Assembly: GCF_030908245.1 (NCBI RefSeq)
Contig: NZ_JAVFJJ010000023.1
Span: 1-50,122 of the forward strand
Reading direction: 5' to 3'
DNA: 50,122 nt
Source: Sinomonas sp. ASV322
Lineage (GTDB): Bacteria > Actinomycetota > Actinomycetes > Actinomycetales > Micrococcaceae
Position 1 is the first letter of the stretch. Each line of letters begins with the position of its first letter. Of the stretch, positions 39,372-47,917 are shown piece after piece. The notes under the pieces were generated by a model. The model was given only the letters and a program-made list of their open reading frames with translations, was not told where the DNA came from and did no database searches. The translations under genes were made by a program, and so were the position numbers.

Positions 39372-40759
39372 GACGACTCTCCCCCTTCGACTGCGTCTTC
39401 AACTCTGTGCAACTGCTGCGTCAGATGGTCGCCAGCCGATCCCATCCGCCGACGCCCGGCCCCCGTGCCCGGCCGCGGCGCTGCGGGACGGGGAGCAACA
39501 GGCTGGCCCGGCCCCTGACCACCGGGCCGCGGGCCGCTCTGCGGCCTGCCCAGTTCGCTGGGCTTCACCGGCGGTGCCTGCGGAGGCCCCGAGTGCTGCC
39601 CCTGCGGCTGGGGCCGTGGCGGCTGCGGCGGGTTCGAGTAGCCGTGACGGGCCGGATTCACCAGGCCCCGGTTCACCGGCTCAGGAGACGGCCCGCCGAG
39701 GTTCCCAGGGCCGCCGCCCATCATAGGAGCGCCCATCCGGCCGCCCGCGGCGAGGGCCTGGGCACGGGACCCGCCGAACTTCGCCATGAGCGAGGCACCG
39801 CCCATGACTGCACCGGCCGCCAGCGTCGCGCCCGCCATCACGAGCCCGCCGGCCCCCACGCCGCGTGAAGCCGCGGCCATCGTCGGCACGATCAGGCGCA
39901 CCAGGGCCGGAAGGACGAGCCCCGCGGCGCCGATCACCATGAAGCCGGAGATGGTCTGCAACGCGAGCTGATCGCTGCCCAGCTTCGAGCCGTCCGAGGA
40001 CGTCAGGAGCCTCACCATCGCGATGCCGCCGCCGTAGACGATCCCGGCAACCGGCTTGAACAAGCACGTCGCCAACGTCCACCCGATCACCTTGTAGAAC
40101 GCGGCCGCGCCGCGCTCCGTCACCGAGCCCGCCGCGAGGACCGGGATCATCCCGGCCACAATCGGCAGCATCGCGTACGTGAACAGCATGAAGAACAGGT
40201 TCGCCAGCGACCCGATGAGGGCCAGGAGGAACACGATGATCAGGATCAGCGTCAGGCCAGAGTTGTCCAGGATGGCCATGACGTCCTTCTGGTTCCCCGA
40301 AAGGCCCGTCATCGCCTTGGTGAAGTCCGTCTCCCCGCCGATCGTCTTCACGAACCACGGCGCGGACTGATCGCCGAACGCGAGCAGCCCCATCACGACC
40401 GAGAGCGTCAGCCCCGAGAAAACCACCACCCGGCCAATGGCCCAGCCCAGCTCCTCGCCCTTGTGATTGCCCTTGCGCATCGCGTACTGCACCACCACGA
40501 ACACCGTGCTGATGAACCCCACAACACCGACCAAGGCCCGCGTGTACAGCATCACTTTCTGCGCCGGAGAATCCCCGCCATCAGTCATCAACTGCGGAGC
40601 CGGGATATTCAGCCACCACGTCGAAAGCCACTGCAAAGCCGCAACAACACCCTCATAGAGCTTCCCCGCCAACTGCGACCAAGCATCCGAAGCGGCCTTA
40701 CCAATGACGTCGCCGACGGCACCGCCGAGCCAGTCTCCAATTCCTTCAGCGGGCCGCAT
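39368..40759 (-). CDS. VirB6/TrbL-like membrane channel protein (463 aa)
   Basis: About six to seven hydrophobic helices between residues 60 and 330 (LVGVVGFISTVFVVVQYA, LTLILIIVFLLALIGSLANLFF and others) precede a Gly-rich and Pro/Gln-rich cytoplasmic tail (NPPQPPRPQPQGQ). This is the VirB6/TrbL arrangement, the inner-membrane platform of the mating channel. I start at ATG 40759, as the region before it overlaps the previous gene. Its stop overlaps the SCO6880-like start as ATGA. Confidence 0.8.
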   Translation of the reverse strand: MRPAEGIGDWLGGAVGDVIGKAASDAWSQLAGKLYEGVVAALQWLSTWWLNIPAPQLMTDGGDSPAQKVMLYTRALVGVVGFISTVFVVVQYAMRKGNHKGEELGWAIGRVVVFSGLTLSVVMGLLAFGDQSAPWFVKTIGGETDFTKAMTGLSGNQKDVMAILDNSGLTLILIIVFLLALIGSLANLFFMLFTYAMLPIVAGMIPVLAAGSVTERGAAAFYKVIGWTLATCLFKPVAGIVYGGGIAMVRLLTSSDGSKLGSDQLALQTISGFMVIGAAGLVLPALVRLIVPTMAAASRGVGAGGLVMAGATLAAGAVMGGASLMAKFGGSRAQALAAGGRMGAPMMGGGPGNLGGPSPEPVNRGLVNPARHGYSNPPQPPRPQPQGQHSGPPQAPPVKPSELGRPQSGPRPGGQGPGQPVAPRPAAPRPGTGAGRRRMGSAGDHLTQQLHRVEDAVEGGESS

Positions 40760-41564
40760 TGCTGGCCTCCGCGGAGAAGAGAACGTATTGGCTGAGGTCA
40801 CTCACCTTCGTACCGTGCGCGAAGTCGTCTGGTCCGACAGGAACGATCTTCCAATCGCTACTTTCCCATCGCAGGGTGAAACGAGTTGTGCCGTTGATCT
40901 TGTCGGTTCCGACCTGCGAAACGAACCCCAGGTCAATCAAGGCGACATCTCCCTGGAGCTGGATTCGATATCCGGCCAGGTGGGTGATGCTCCTGTAGTC
41001 AGTGCCCGGGGATTGGGCCCCGGACAAAATGCGCTTTGCCTGTACTTCCAAGGCGTCGCGGTCAGATCCTGCGACTGTTACGGCCCGGATCGCCTCAGGA
41101 GTTCCGCTATTGACCGAGCCGCTGGCCAGCTCCCAGAACCAGTGCGCTGCGGCTGAGAGCGCGCCAGTCTGGGTCTTGGCGAATCCAGTATCTACGCCGC
41201 TGACGGGCTTCCCACACGGGCCCGCGCCCTTGATAACGGGCACCTGCCCGGAGGCTTGAGCTACCCATTGCTGGACGGTGGGGGCGGTGGTGGTGATGTC
41301 TTTGGGGGTGTTGTCGAGGCAGCCGCCGGCCCCGGCGGTGTCGTCAGTGCTTGGGCTGTAGCTGATGGTGGGCACCGGGGCGGGCCCGGCGCCCTTCTGC
41401 CCCTGCGGCTGGTTGGTTAGGACCGCGAGGATGACCGCGCCCGCGACTAGGACGACGCCGAGGACCACCAGAGCCCAGCGGGTACGGGAGAGCTGGCCGC
41501 CGTCCATCTTCTCGGGATGGGCGACGGCGTCGTACTGGCTTCGGGAGAAGCTCTTGAGACCCAT
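40746..41564 (-). CDS. Single-span VirB8/NTF2-like transfer protein (272 aa)
   Basis: The start at ATG 41564 follows GAGGAAGTG. The layout is a short cytoplasmic N-terminus, one membrane helix (WALVVLGVVLVAGAVILAVL), a linker, then a soluble domain with HWFWELASGSVNSGTPEAIRA, TDYRSITHLAGYRIQL and TRFTLRWESSDWKIVPV. This alpha/beta pattern resembles the NTF2-like fold of VirB8, a scaffold of type IV secretion. It overlaps the VirB6-like gene by 14 bp. Base composition in its 3' half is less GC-rich than that of its neighbours. Confidence 0.72.
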   Translation of the reverse strand: MGLKSFSRSQYDAVAHPEKMDGGQLSRTRWALVVLGVVLVAGAVILAVLTNQPQGQKGAGPAPVPTISYSPSTDDTAGAGGCLDNTPKDITTTAPTVQQWVAQASGQVPVIKGAGPCGKPVSGVDTGFAKTQTGALSAAAHWFWELASGSVNSGTPEAIRAVTVAGSDRDALEVQAKRILSGAQSPGTDYRSITHLAGYRIQLQGDVALIDLGFVSQVGTDKINGTTRFTLRWESSDWKIVPVGPDDFAHGTKVSDLSQYVLFSAEASNAAR

Positions 41565-41629
41565 GTGTTCACTTCCTCTCTACAGGAATTCAGTAGTTAC
41601 GGACTTCAGTGCTTCAGTGGCTTCTCTGC

Positions 41630-41731
41630 TCAGCGGGAGTTGGCGTGCATGATGGCGATCTGGATGCAGATCGCGACGATGGAGAGGACCGCTCCGAGGA
41701 GCAGCAGCCCGAAGACCGCTCGACATCCCAC
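41630..41731 (-). CDS. 33-aa membrane peptide in the transfer operon
   Basis: GTG at 41731 follows AGGAGGCGACC, a strong ribosome site. The product VGCRAVFGLLLLGAVLSIV then AICIQIAIMHANSR is one hydrophobic helix with a short polar end. It sits between the VirB2-like and VirB8-like genes. Probably a small structural or assembly subunit of the membrane complex. Too short for family assignment. Confidence 0.6.
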   Translation of the reverse strand: MGCRAVFGLLLLGAVLSIVAICIQIAIMHANSR

Positions 41732-41740
41732 GGTCGCCTC

Positions 41741-42034
41741 CTAGCCCGGGACGATGACGCGCCAGATGGTTCCGGCCGCGCCGAGGACGACGGCCCAGAC
41801 CAGCGGCCACATGGGCGCTTCGGCGTCCACCTGGCCCTGCTGGTGCCGGGCGCGGGCGGCCTTGACGATGCCGCTGATGAACAGGGCGAACAGGGCCACC
41901 CCCGCGATCCAGAGAAGCCAGCTGACGATCGTGGCCAGCGACCCCATGCCCGGGGGCATGACGGGCTTGGCGTTGACGGGGTCCCCGTCCATCGCCACAT
42001 AGAGCTTCGTGGCGGCAAGGGCAATGGTGTTCAT
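41741..42034 (-). CDS. Small two-helix membrane protein, VirB2/pilin-like candidate (97 aa)
   Basis: The ATG at 42034 overlaps the previous stop as ATGA and follows AAGGAGGAC. Two hydrophobic helices (LATIVSWLLWIAGVALFALFISGIV and MWPLVWAVVLGAAGTIWRVIV) are separated by a charged loop (KAARARHQQGQVDAE). Size and topology match TrbC/VirB2-like subunits and the small membrane proteins seen next to VirB6 in actinobacterial systems. A pilin role is an inference. Confidence 0.65.
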   Translation of the reverse strand: MNTIALAATKLYVAMDGDPVNAKPVMPPGMGSLATIVSWLLWIAGVALFALFISGIVKAARARHQQGQVDAEAPMWPLVWAVVLGAAGTIWRVIVPG

Positions 42035-42663
42035 GACTTGTCCTCCTTGGTGTGAGTGAGCTTGGCCAGTGATCGGATGAGGGTCTTCGTGTTGTGCCGG
42101 TGGGGCACCGGCTCCGCCCCGGGCTCCCGCCATGCCGCCTCGTACGGCATGGACCAGAACCGCGGGAACATCGCCCCGATGCGCCTGCACTCCCGGCCAG
42201 TGGCGTCGGAGAGATTGGGCCGGTCATGCACCCAGACGAGGCCGACGACGTCGTACGTCAGCTCGCCCCTTGCCTTGGCCAGGGCAAGTCGCTCGGCCCC
42301 GGCTAGCCCTGCCGGGTGCGTCGGAGCGACGACCAAGGCCCGGCCCGACCAGATCGGGGCCTGCTCTGTCGCGTCCAGGACGTGCTCCCCGAGCAGCTCG
42401 GCCAGCGTGCTCACCCCTGCGCCGCCGCACGCCGGGACCAGCCACAGCGTGCGCTGGCTGATCCTCGCCGCGGCCCGCGCCGGGGCGGGCTCCGGAATGC
42501 GCAGCTCGGCGGCCAGGGCCGCCGAGGAGTCCTGCACGCCAGGCAGGAACTCCTTCTCCCCCACGATCACGTCGAACTCCCGCACGTCCGCCTCTTCCGC
42601 CGCAGGGGCCGGCGGCGGAAGGAAGCGCGACGCCCAGGAGGACTGCTCGAGATCCTGGGCCAT
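42031..42663 (-). CDS. P-loop-like protein lacking the Walker lysine (210 aa)
   Basis: ATG 42663 overlaps the MinD-like gene stop as TGATG. After a disordered acidic N-terminus, residues 73-92 read LWLVPACGGAGVSTLAELLG, a MinD/ParA-like P-loop in which the lysines are absent (GGAGVST). VVGLVWVHDRPNLSDATGREC follows. It resembles the DUF6668-type proteins of actinobacterial mobile elements. It may be a degenerate partner of the active MinD-like ATPase encoded just before it. The large upstream in-frame extension is a shadow. Confidence 0.65.
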   Translation of the reverse strand: MAQDLEQSSWASRFLPPPAPAAEEADVREFDVIVGEKEFLPGVQDSSAALAAELRIPEPAPARAAARISQRTLWLVPACGGAGVSTLAELLGEHVLDATEQAPIWSGRALVVAPTHPAGLAGAERLALAKARGELTYDVVGLVWVHDRPNLSDATGRECRRIGAMFPRFWSMPYEAAWREPGAEPVPHRHNTKTLIRSLAKLTHTKEDKS

Positions 42664-44090
42664 CACAGGCCCCTCGCGATCGACGCCGTCGCCGCCAGCC
42701 ACGCGCGCTGCGTGACGGGGCGGAGCGCGCCGAAGTGGATCATGCCGTCCTTGAGCGCCGGGTCGAACGGGATCACGTGGACCGCGCGCACGTACGGGCG
42801 AAACTTCTCCGCGTGCAGCTGCGCGAGCTTCTCGTGCCCGGGCTGCTCCTGGGAGACGATCACGACGGCCTCGGAGGCGAGGCGCGCGGTCCGCTCGTTG
42901 CGGCCGGCGAGGCCCTGGAGGGTAAGGCGCGCGCCCTCCACCCGGTCCTCCACCGTCGTGGTAGAGACCACGAGCTGGTCCGTGTGCCCGATCATCCGCC
43001 GCCAGTTCGCTGCCCGGTGGTTGTTGCCGGAGTCCATCAGGATCACGTTGAAGTACTTCGACGCCACCGCGTGCAGGACGTCCACCTCGGCCGCGGAGAT
43101 CTCGTGCTCGCCGTCGATGTCCTGGTCCGAGAACAGGGCGTCGTACTTGTCCGCCGTCTGCCGGTGCACGAAGGCGTTGATGTCCGCCGCGCGGGCGGTG
43201 TCGGAGAGCAGGTGCGGGGACCGTTCCAGCACGTTCAGGGCGGAGCTGGCGTGGTCGCCGCGCTCCACCCTCCACGGCAGCGAGCCCGTGGTCTCGTTGT
43301 TGTCCCACGCGAGCACGGACCCGCCCGCGCGGCCGAACACGGCCGCGAGGCAGATGGTCGTCGGGGTCTTGGATGCCCCGCCCTTCTGGTTCACCACCGC
43401 GATGGTGCGTGGTCCCGAGTAGATCCGGGCCACCAGGTGCTCGTCCTCGCGCTCCGCGAGCTCCACAGCTCCCGGAGCCAGCGAGAACCCGAAGGCGTTC
43501 AGCCTGCCCTGCCAGCCCTTTCGGGCGGGCTCGATGTTGGTCTGCACCGCCAGGAACGACTGCGAGTCCCGCAGCGACTTCCGCGACGGCAGCTCCTCCG
43601 GGGCCTGCATCGGCACGGTGGCCTCCGCGGGCACCATCTCTGCGGCCGCGCGGACCGACTCGGCCTCCGGCCACGGGGCGACCTCGACGGCCTCCGGCGC
43701 CGCCTCGGCGGGCTCCGTCTCCCCTGCTGGCTCCGGCGCGGCCGCGGCGGGTTCGGCTGCCTGCGCCGCTGCGGGCGCGGGAGCCTGAACCGGGGCCGGC
43801 TGGAACCGGGAGGCAGCATTGTCGGCACGGGGCCTCGCGGGCAGGGCTCCGTCGACCAGCTCCGTGTCCCCGTCGGCGTGGACGAGGAGGGCGTGCACGC
43901 CCGAGGGGTCGGTGATCTCCAGCTGCACGGGACCCCCGTGCTCGGCCGCGTGCTTCGCCGCAGCCTCCCGCACTGCCCGACGGGCGGCGGGCAGATCCGG
44001 GAACGCCCGCTCGTGGGACTGGCCGTCGGGATCGGTGACGTTCGTCTGGCCGGTCGAGTCGAGGAACGCGGTGATCTTGGGCTGGCTCAT
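42663..44090 (-). CDS. MinD/ParA-like ATPase of the transfer operon (475 aa)
   Basis: The N-terminal 80 residues form a small alpha/beta domain (ITAFLDSTGQTNVTDPDGQ). A long Ala/Pro/Glu linker follows. The ATPase domain begins near residue 225 with IAVVNQKGGASKTPTT, a deviant Walker A in which KGG-x-x-KT is kept, then VLAWDNNETTGSLPWR and YFNVILMDSGNNH. Such ATPases accompany actinobacterial secretion systems and may position the machine at the membrane. The start overlaps the propeller gene stop as ATGA. Confidence 0.8.
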   Translation of the reverse strand: MSQPKITAFLDSTGQTNVTDPDGQSHERAFPDLPAARRAVREAAAKHAAEHGGPVQLEITDPSGVHALLVHADGDTELVDGALPARPRADNAASRFQPAPVQAPAPAAAQAAEPAAAAPEPAGETEPAEAAPEAVEVAPWPEAESVRAAAEMVPAEATVPMQAPEELPSRKSLRDSQSFLAVQTNIEPARKGWQGRLNAFGFSLAPGAVELAEREDEHLVARIYSGPRTIAVVNQKGGASKTPTTICLAAVFGRAGGSVLAWDNNETTGSLPWRVERGDHASSALNVLERSPHLLSDTARAADINAFVHRQTADKYDALFSDQDIDGEHEISAAEVDVLHAVASKYFNVILMDSGNNHRAANWRRMIGHTDQLVVSTTTVEDRVEGARLTLQGLAGRNERTARLASEAVVIVSQEQPGHEKLAQLHAEKFRPYVRAVHVIPFDPALKDGMIHFGALRPVTQRAWLAATASIARGL

Positions 44091-45685
44091 TTCTTCTCTC
44101 CTTCAGGGGCGAGGGCATAGAGGCTTTGGTCGGTCCCGGCCTCGACCAGGACGCGGTGATCGGGAAGTGCGAACAGGGGCACCGGAGCAGCGGACGGGGA
44201 GTTCACAGTGTCCCCGGCCGTACCGACACGTACCGTGGCCTGGTCCTTGGCTCCCCACCAGAACCCGGCCCCGAGCTTGCCCGACGCGCCGGGCACCTCG
44301 AGGGCCGTGTGCGCGGCGGTGTCGATGAAGACCCGGTTCACCAGGACGGTCCCGGCGTAGCGGTCCACCACTACCGCCGACGTCGACGACGCCGCCGACG
44401 ACGACGCCACCTCCTTCACGACCGTGGGGGCCCCGAGCTGCGGGAAGACCGGCACGAGCGCGACGACGGACCGGTCCTTCGCAGCCCCGTCCCAGACCGT
44501 CACGAGCGAGCCGTCAGCGGCCGTGTACACGGCCGTGAGCTTCTTCGCGCCCTGCGGTGCCGGGATCGTCGACGGTGCTGGGAACTGGACCGCGTCGGAG
44601 CCGATGCGCCACAGCCTCGCGGTGGAAACCTCAACGGCGAGCAGCGTCCCGCGGTCCACGCCGACGGCCACGGCCCCGGCCGGGATGCGGCGCAGGGACA
44701 TGCCCCCGTGCGTGAAGACCATGGCCCGCTGGTCCGGGAGGGAGAAGAAGGCCTCCCGTCCGGTGTCCACGACCGGGCGCGCGGTCGCGTCCCCGGCCTC
44801 GAACACCGGCCCCGGGGCCCCGTCGAGCCCGAACGTGCGGACCTTGCTTCCGTCGGCCACCACGACCTTCTGCTCGCCGTCCACGGCCATCACGCGCAGG
44901 GACGATACGGAGCCCTCCAGCGCCGTCGACCAGACAAGGGCGCCGGTCCGGGCGTCGAGGGCTTCCAGGCGGCCGCTGCTTACCGTGATGACCCGGTTCC
45001 CGTCCGGGGACAGGACCGGGGCCACGTTCGTCCGCGACACGGGGACCGTCCAGGACGCGAAGGTCCCCCACCCCGCCGGGGCGTACACCGGGAGCTGCCC
45101 GGCAGGGGCCGGAGCCGCCGCCTGGGCGCTCTGGGTGGCCGGGGCAAGCCAGCCGGCCTGCCGCGCCCCCACCACTCCCGCCGTCGCGGCAGCGCAGGCC
45201 ACCACCACGGCGGCCGTGAGCGCCCGGCGGCCCTTCCGGGTCCTCGCCCACGCCGTCCCGGCGGCCGCCCGGGCGCCGAGCCGCCCGGTGAGCCTCGCTC
45301 CAAGGGACGCCGCGGCGAGGCCCGGGACGAGGACACGGGAGAACCGGCTGTGCTCGGCGCGGCCGCGGGCGTCCTCGAGCGCGCTGTGGGCGCGGTCGAT
45401 GGCAGGGGCCGGGGCCGACGGCGCGAGCGCCTCGGTCAGGGTTCCCTCCCGTGCGTCGACGATCAGGGACACGACGTCGTCGCCGTCGACGCCCTGGACC
45501 CGCGCCCGCTCCATCCCCAAGGCCGTGCACGCCTTCACGGCGGCGCGGCGGGACGTCTCGAACGGGTCCTCGCCCGGAATGGGCAGCACCCGGCGAGGGT
45601 CCAGGGCGGCGTCGGAGTCGGACACGACGAGGATCTCGCCCTCCCACCGCAGAGAGATGATCGGCCAGGCCGGAACAGCGCTCAT
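44087..45685 (-). CDS. Membrane-anchored PQQ-like beta-propeller protein (532 aa)
   Basis: A cytoplasmic N-terminal domain (ISLRWEGEILVVSDSDAAL) leads to one membrane helix (ALTAAVVVACAAATAGVVG, about residues 155-175). An extracellular beta-propeller of repeated strands follows (VITVSSGRLEALDARTGALVW is a typical PQQ-like blade). The propeller probably forms a surface scaffold in the mating apparatus. ATG 45685 overlaps the lipoprotein gene as TGATG; the upstream frame is not used. Confidence 0.78.
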   Translation of the reverse strand: MSAVPAWPIISLRWEGEILVVSDSDAALDPRRVLPIPGEDPFETSRRAAVKACTALGMERARVQGVDGDDVVSLIVDAREGTLTEALAPSAPAPAIDRAHSALEDARGRAEHSRFSRVLVPGLAAASLGARLTGRLGARAAAGTAWARTRKGRRALTAAVVVACAAATAGVVGARQAGWLAPATQSAQAAAPAPAGQLPVYAPAGWGTFASWTVPVSRTNVAPVLSPDGNRVITVSSGRLEALDARTGALVWSTALEGSVSSLRVMAVDGEQKVVVADGSKVRTFGLDGAPGPVFEAGDATARPVVDTGREAFFSLPDQRAMVFTHGGMSLRRIPAGAVAVGVDRGTLLAVEVSTARLWRIGSDAVQFPAPSTIPAPQGAKKLTAVYTAADGSLVTVWDGAAKDRSVVALVPVFPQLGAPTVVKEVASSSAASSTSAVVVDRYAGTVLVNRVFIDTAAHTALEVPGASGKLGAGFWWGAKDQATVRVGTAGDTVNSPSAAPVPLFALPDHRVLVEAGTDQSLYALAPEGEKK

Positions 45686-46224
45686 CAGTGCCCCTGCCTC
45701 ACCGGCGGCTGGATCGAGGCCACTCGCCACGACCCGTCAGGCTGGCGGTGCACCCCCAGCTGCCACGGCCCCTCGCTCGTGCCGACCGTGACCACCCCGT
45801 TGTACGGGTTGGAATCGTCGGCCGTCAGGGTGCCCGTCGCGGCCGGGGCCGAGGTCGTCAGGTACTTGGTGTCTGCCTGCCGGAACGTCGCCATCAGCTC
45901 CATGGACGCGTACGGGGCCAAGGCGTCCGCCCAGGCAGGCTGGGCGGTCCCGGGCCGGGCGTAAGCGGACATGAACTTCACTGCGACGGACGTCGCCGCG
46001 GCGCGGGACTCGGCCGACCAGGCCACCGCCGTCGGCTTGGGCGCGTTCGGGTCCTCCGGTGCCTGCGGCCCGGTTCCCCACGTGGGCGGCAGGGAATCCG
46101 CCGTCGCCGTCATGGTCGGCGCGGCCGAGCTGCCCGACGTCGGCGACGCGGACGCGCACCCCGCGCACGCGGCGACGAGGGCGAGGCCCGCTGCAAGCTT
46201 GATCAAACGGTGGGTCATGGTCAT
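45685..46224 (-). CDS. Transfer-operon lipoprotein (179 aa)
   Basis: The signal peptide KLAAGLALVAACAGCAS contains a lipobox. A Ser/Thr-rich linker precedes a small domain with AVKFMSAYARPGTAQPAWAD, YASMELMATFRQADTKY and WQLGVHRQPDGSWRVAS, an alpha-then-beta pattern like NTF2/VirB8 periplasmic domains. ATG 46224 overlaps the lytic enzyme stop as ATGA. Likely an extracytoplasmic component of the channel. Confidence 0.75.
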   Translation of the reverse strand: MTMTHRLIKLAAGLALVAACAGCASASPTSGSSAAPTMTATADSLPPTWGTGPQAPEDPNAPKPTAVAWSAESRAAATSVAVKFMSAYARPGTAQPAWADALAPYASMELMATFRQADTKYLTTSAPAATGTLTADDSNPYNGVVTVGTSEGPWQLGVHRQPDGSWRVASIQPPVRQGH

Positions 46225-47303
46225 CCCTTCGGCACGTACAGGAAAGCGGTCGGGACCGAGCTGCGGACGGTCCGGGTGTAGTACTGGTGGTCGTTCGGGG
46301 CAGGGTTGCCGTTGTAGCCCTCTTCCACATAAGTCCCGTCGGCGGCCACGGACTTCACCACGGCCACATGGCCGTAAGTGGCATCGGCTCCACCGACGCC
46401 GGGCCCGTAGAACACCACGGCCCCCGGCTTCGGCTCCGTGCCCGTCGACCAGCCCTTGACCTGCCAGCCCGTCAGCCAGGACTGCGCCCCCGGGGTGTTG
46501 GCACTGCCCAGCAGGACACCGTCGCCGCGGAAGCTGCTGTTGGCGACCTTCCACGGCTGCCCGGAGCTCCACCCCAGCTCCTGGTTCACGCGGAAGAGCG
46601 CGAAGTCGACGCACTCGCGGTTGAAGAAGCCCAGAGGCGATCGTGCGGCCGGGTTGTCCACACCGACCTGGACCCACGTCGGGGCGTTCTTCCACGGAAG
46701 GTCATCGCCGTCACCGGCAGCGCCGGCCTGCGAGCACGCCGCAGCGGCCGAGTCACCGGCCCCCGTGTACTTCTTCGCGGAATCGAGGATCTTGGCGACG
46801 TAGTCCTGCGTCTCCCCGTAGGGCGGGACGCCGTGGAACTGCTCCACCGCGCCCCAGCCCGCGTTGTACCCCGCCAGCGCCAGCGACACCGGATCAAGGC
46901 TCGAACCCTTAGCCACCGCCTGCGCGCGCCGGTACAGATCCCCCATGAACCGCCCCTGTGCGCCGATCGCGGCCACAGGATCGAGCACGTCTCCCCCGTT
47001 GCCCCACGTCTTCCACGTCTCCGGCATGAACTGCGCCAGGCCCATCGCCCCGGCCGGGGACGTCGCCTTCGGATTCCAGCCGGACTCCGCCGCGAGCTGC
47101 GCCGCCAGCACAGAGGAAGGAAGGCCGGCCGTCTTCGCCGCGGCGTCAACCGCCGGCCCCCAGCCGTTCGGAACGCCCTGGGCGCTCCCGCCGGGAACGC
47201 ACGCGGCAGACGCCGACTGAGGATCCGGAGACCCGCTCATCATCATCACGACGAACACGAGCAGCGCCAGGAGCCCCCCGATCGCACCGCCTACAGCCTT
47301 CAT
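46221..47303 (-). CDS. VirB1-like bifunctional lytic enzyme (SLT + CHAP)
   Basis: A 360-aa exported protein with an N-terminal membrane anchor (GGLLALLVFVVMMM). The first domain is a lytic transglycosylase with catalytic Glu73 in AAESGWNPKAT and the GAMGLAQFMP and LAGYNAGWGAV motifs. The second is a CHAP amidase/endopeptidase with Cys231 (NRECVDF) and His312 (YGHVAVV). It opens peptidoglycan for the mating channel, as in Gram-positive type IV systems. It is first in the 14-kb minus-strand transfer operon. The start follows GAGGGGGAG. Confidence 0.92.
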   Translation of the reverse strand: MKAVGGAIGGLLALLVFVVMMMSGSPDPQSASAACVPGGSAQGVPNGWGPAVDAAAKTAGLPSSVLAAQLAAESGWNPKATSPAGAMGLAQFMPETWKTWGNGGDVLDPVAAIGAQGRFMGDLYRRAQAVAKGSSLDPVSLALAGYNAGWGAVEQFHGVPPYGETQDYVAKILDSAKKYTGAGDSAAAACSQAGAAGDGDDLPWKNAPTWVQVGVDNPAARSPLGFFNRECVDFALFRVNQELGWSSGQPWKVANSSFRGDGVLLGSANTPGAQSWLTGWQVKGWSTGTEPKPGAVVFYGPGVGGADATYGHVAVVKSVAADGTYVEEGYNGNPAPNDHQYYTRTVRSSVPTAFLYVPKG

Positions 47304-47550
47304 CCCTGGGACTCCCCCTCGTCACCAAACACGCGCGCGGCCGTTGACGCGGCCCGGGCGCATTTTTCCATCCCCTGTACAAAAATCTCCAGTCAAGTTA
47401 AGCCCGGCTCCCGGCTCTATGACGGCCGTTGTAACGACTCGCGCACAGCTAGTCATGGACCCATGCTATCTCGAATCTGAAGAAATATCTCTATGATAGA
47501 GACTCGTCGGGCATGCATTGATGCTTCTGATTGAGCTGGAGGAGATCTAT
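47304..47550. promoter_or_regulatory. Divergent control region of the transfer operon
   Basis: The gap between the first transfer gene and the rightward regulator. It contains the palindrome TCTCTATGATAGAGA (47488-47502), whose centre includes a TANNNT-type -10 (TATGAT) for rightward transcription, in an AT-rich patch. A regulator encoded next to it (47565) is the likely ligand, and its binding could also affect the leftward transfer promoter, which is not visible as a clear consensus. Confidence 0.55.
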
Positions 47551-47631
47551 ATGACAATGGTCTGGTGCCCAAACGTCGGTATGAGCCCCCCACCAAGCCG
47601 CCTCCTGCGGTGGAGGAGGCGCTTCAAGTGA
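47551..47631 (+). CDS. Short leader ORF overlapping the HTH gene
   Basis: ATG 47551 has the best ribosome site here (CTGGAGGAG 6 bp upstream) but reads only 26 codons, in a different frame from the regulator gene that starts inside it at GTG 47565. It may be a leader that couples translation, or the true start of the regulator separated from it by an indel. Confidence 0.35.
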   Translation: MTMVWCPNVGMSPPPSRLLRWRRRFK

Positions 47632-47888
47632 TCAACATGACGCCGCTGCGCGAGGAGATCCTGCGCGACTTGGCGCTGCACGCGAAGTCAACAACCAGCG
47701 ACGTCGCCAAGCGCATCGACGGCGACTACAAGACTGTCTGGGCTCACATGAAGCTGCTCAGGGCCAAAGGCCTGGTGATTGCCGAGCTGTCTCAGGAGAC
47801 GAGCCACGTCAGCCCGCTCTTCACTCTGGACAAGGACGCCCTTCGCGAGCATTTCGCCGTCGCCCTGGCCTACGCCCTCGGCGAATAG
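47565..47888 (+). CDS. Winged-helix regulator (107 aa)
   Basis: The product starts at GTG as PKRRYEPPTKPPPAVEEAL and contains an ArsR/MarR-like winged helix: LREEILRDLALHAKSTTSD, VAKRIDGDYKTVWAHMKLL, then LVIAELSQETSH. It likely binds the TCTCTATGATAGAGA operator 60 bp upstream and so regulates itself and perhaps the divergent transfer operon; that is inference. No metal- or ligand-binding residues stand out. Followed after 29 bp by the DUF3800-like gene. Confidence 0.7.
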   Translation: MPKRRYEPPTKPPPAVEEALQVINMTPLREEILRDLALHAKSTTSDVAKRIDGDYKTVWAHMKLLRAKGLVIAELSQETSHVSPLFTLDKDALREHFAVALAYALGE

Positions 47889-47917
47889 GTGTCGGAACCG
47901 GAACCTAGACTTCCCGC

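Noticed and set aside
46278-46290. AGTACT in coding sequence (also within parA near 4360, 22190, 26287 and 43045)
   Set aside because: These are single sites inside genes, mostly from Lys/Tyr or Tyr/Thr-type codon pairs, without flanking AT-rich consensus or 9-bp partner.
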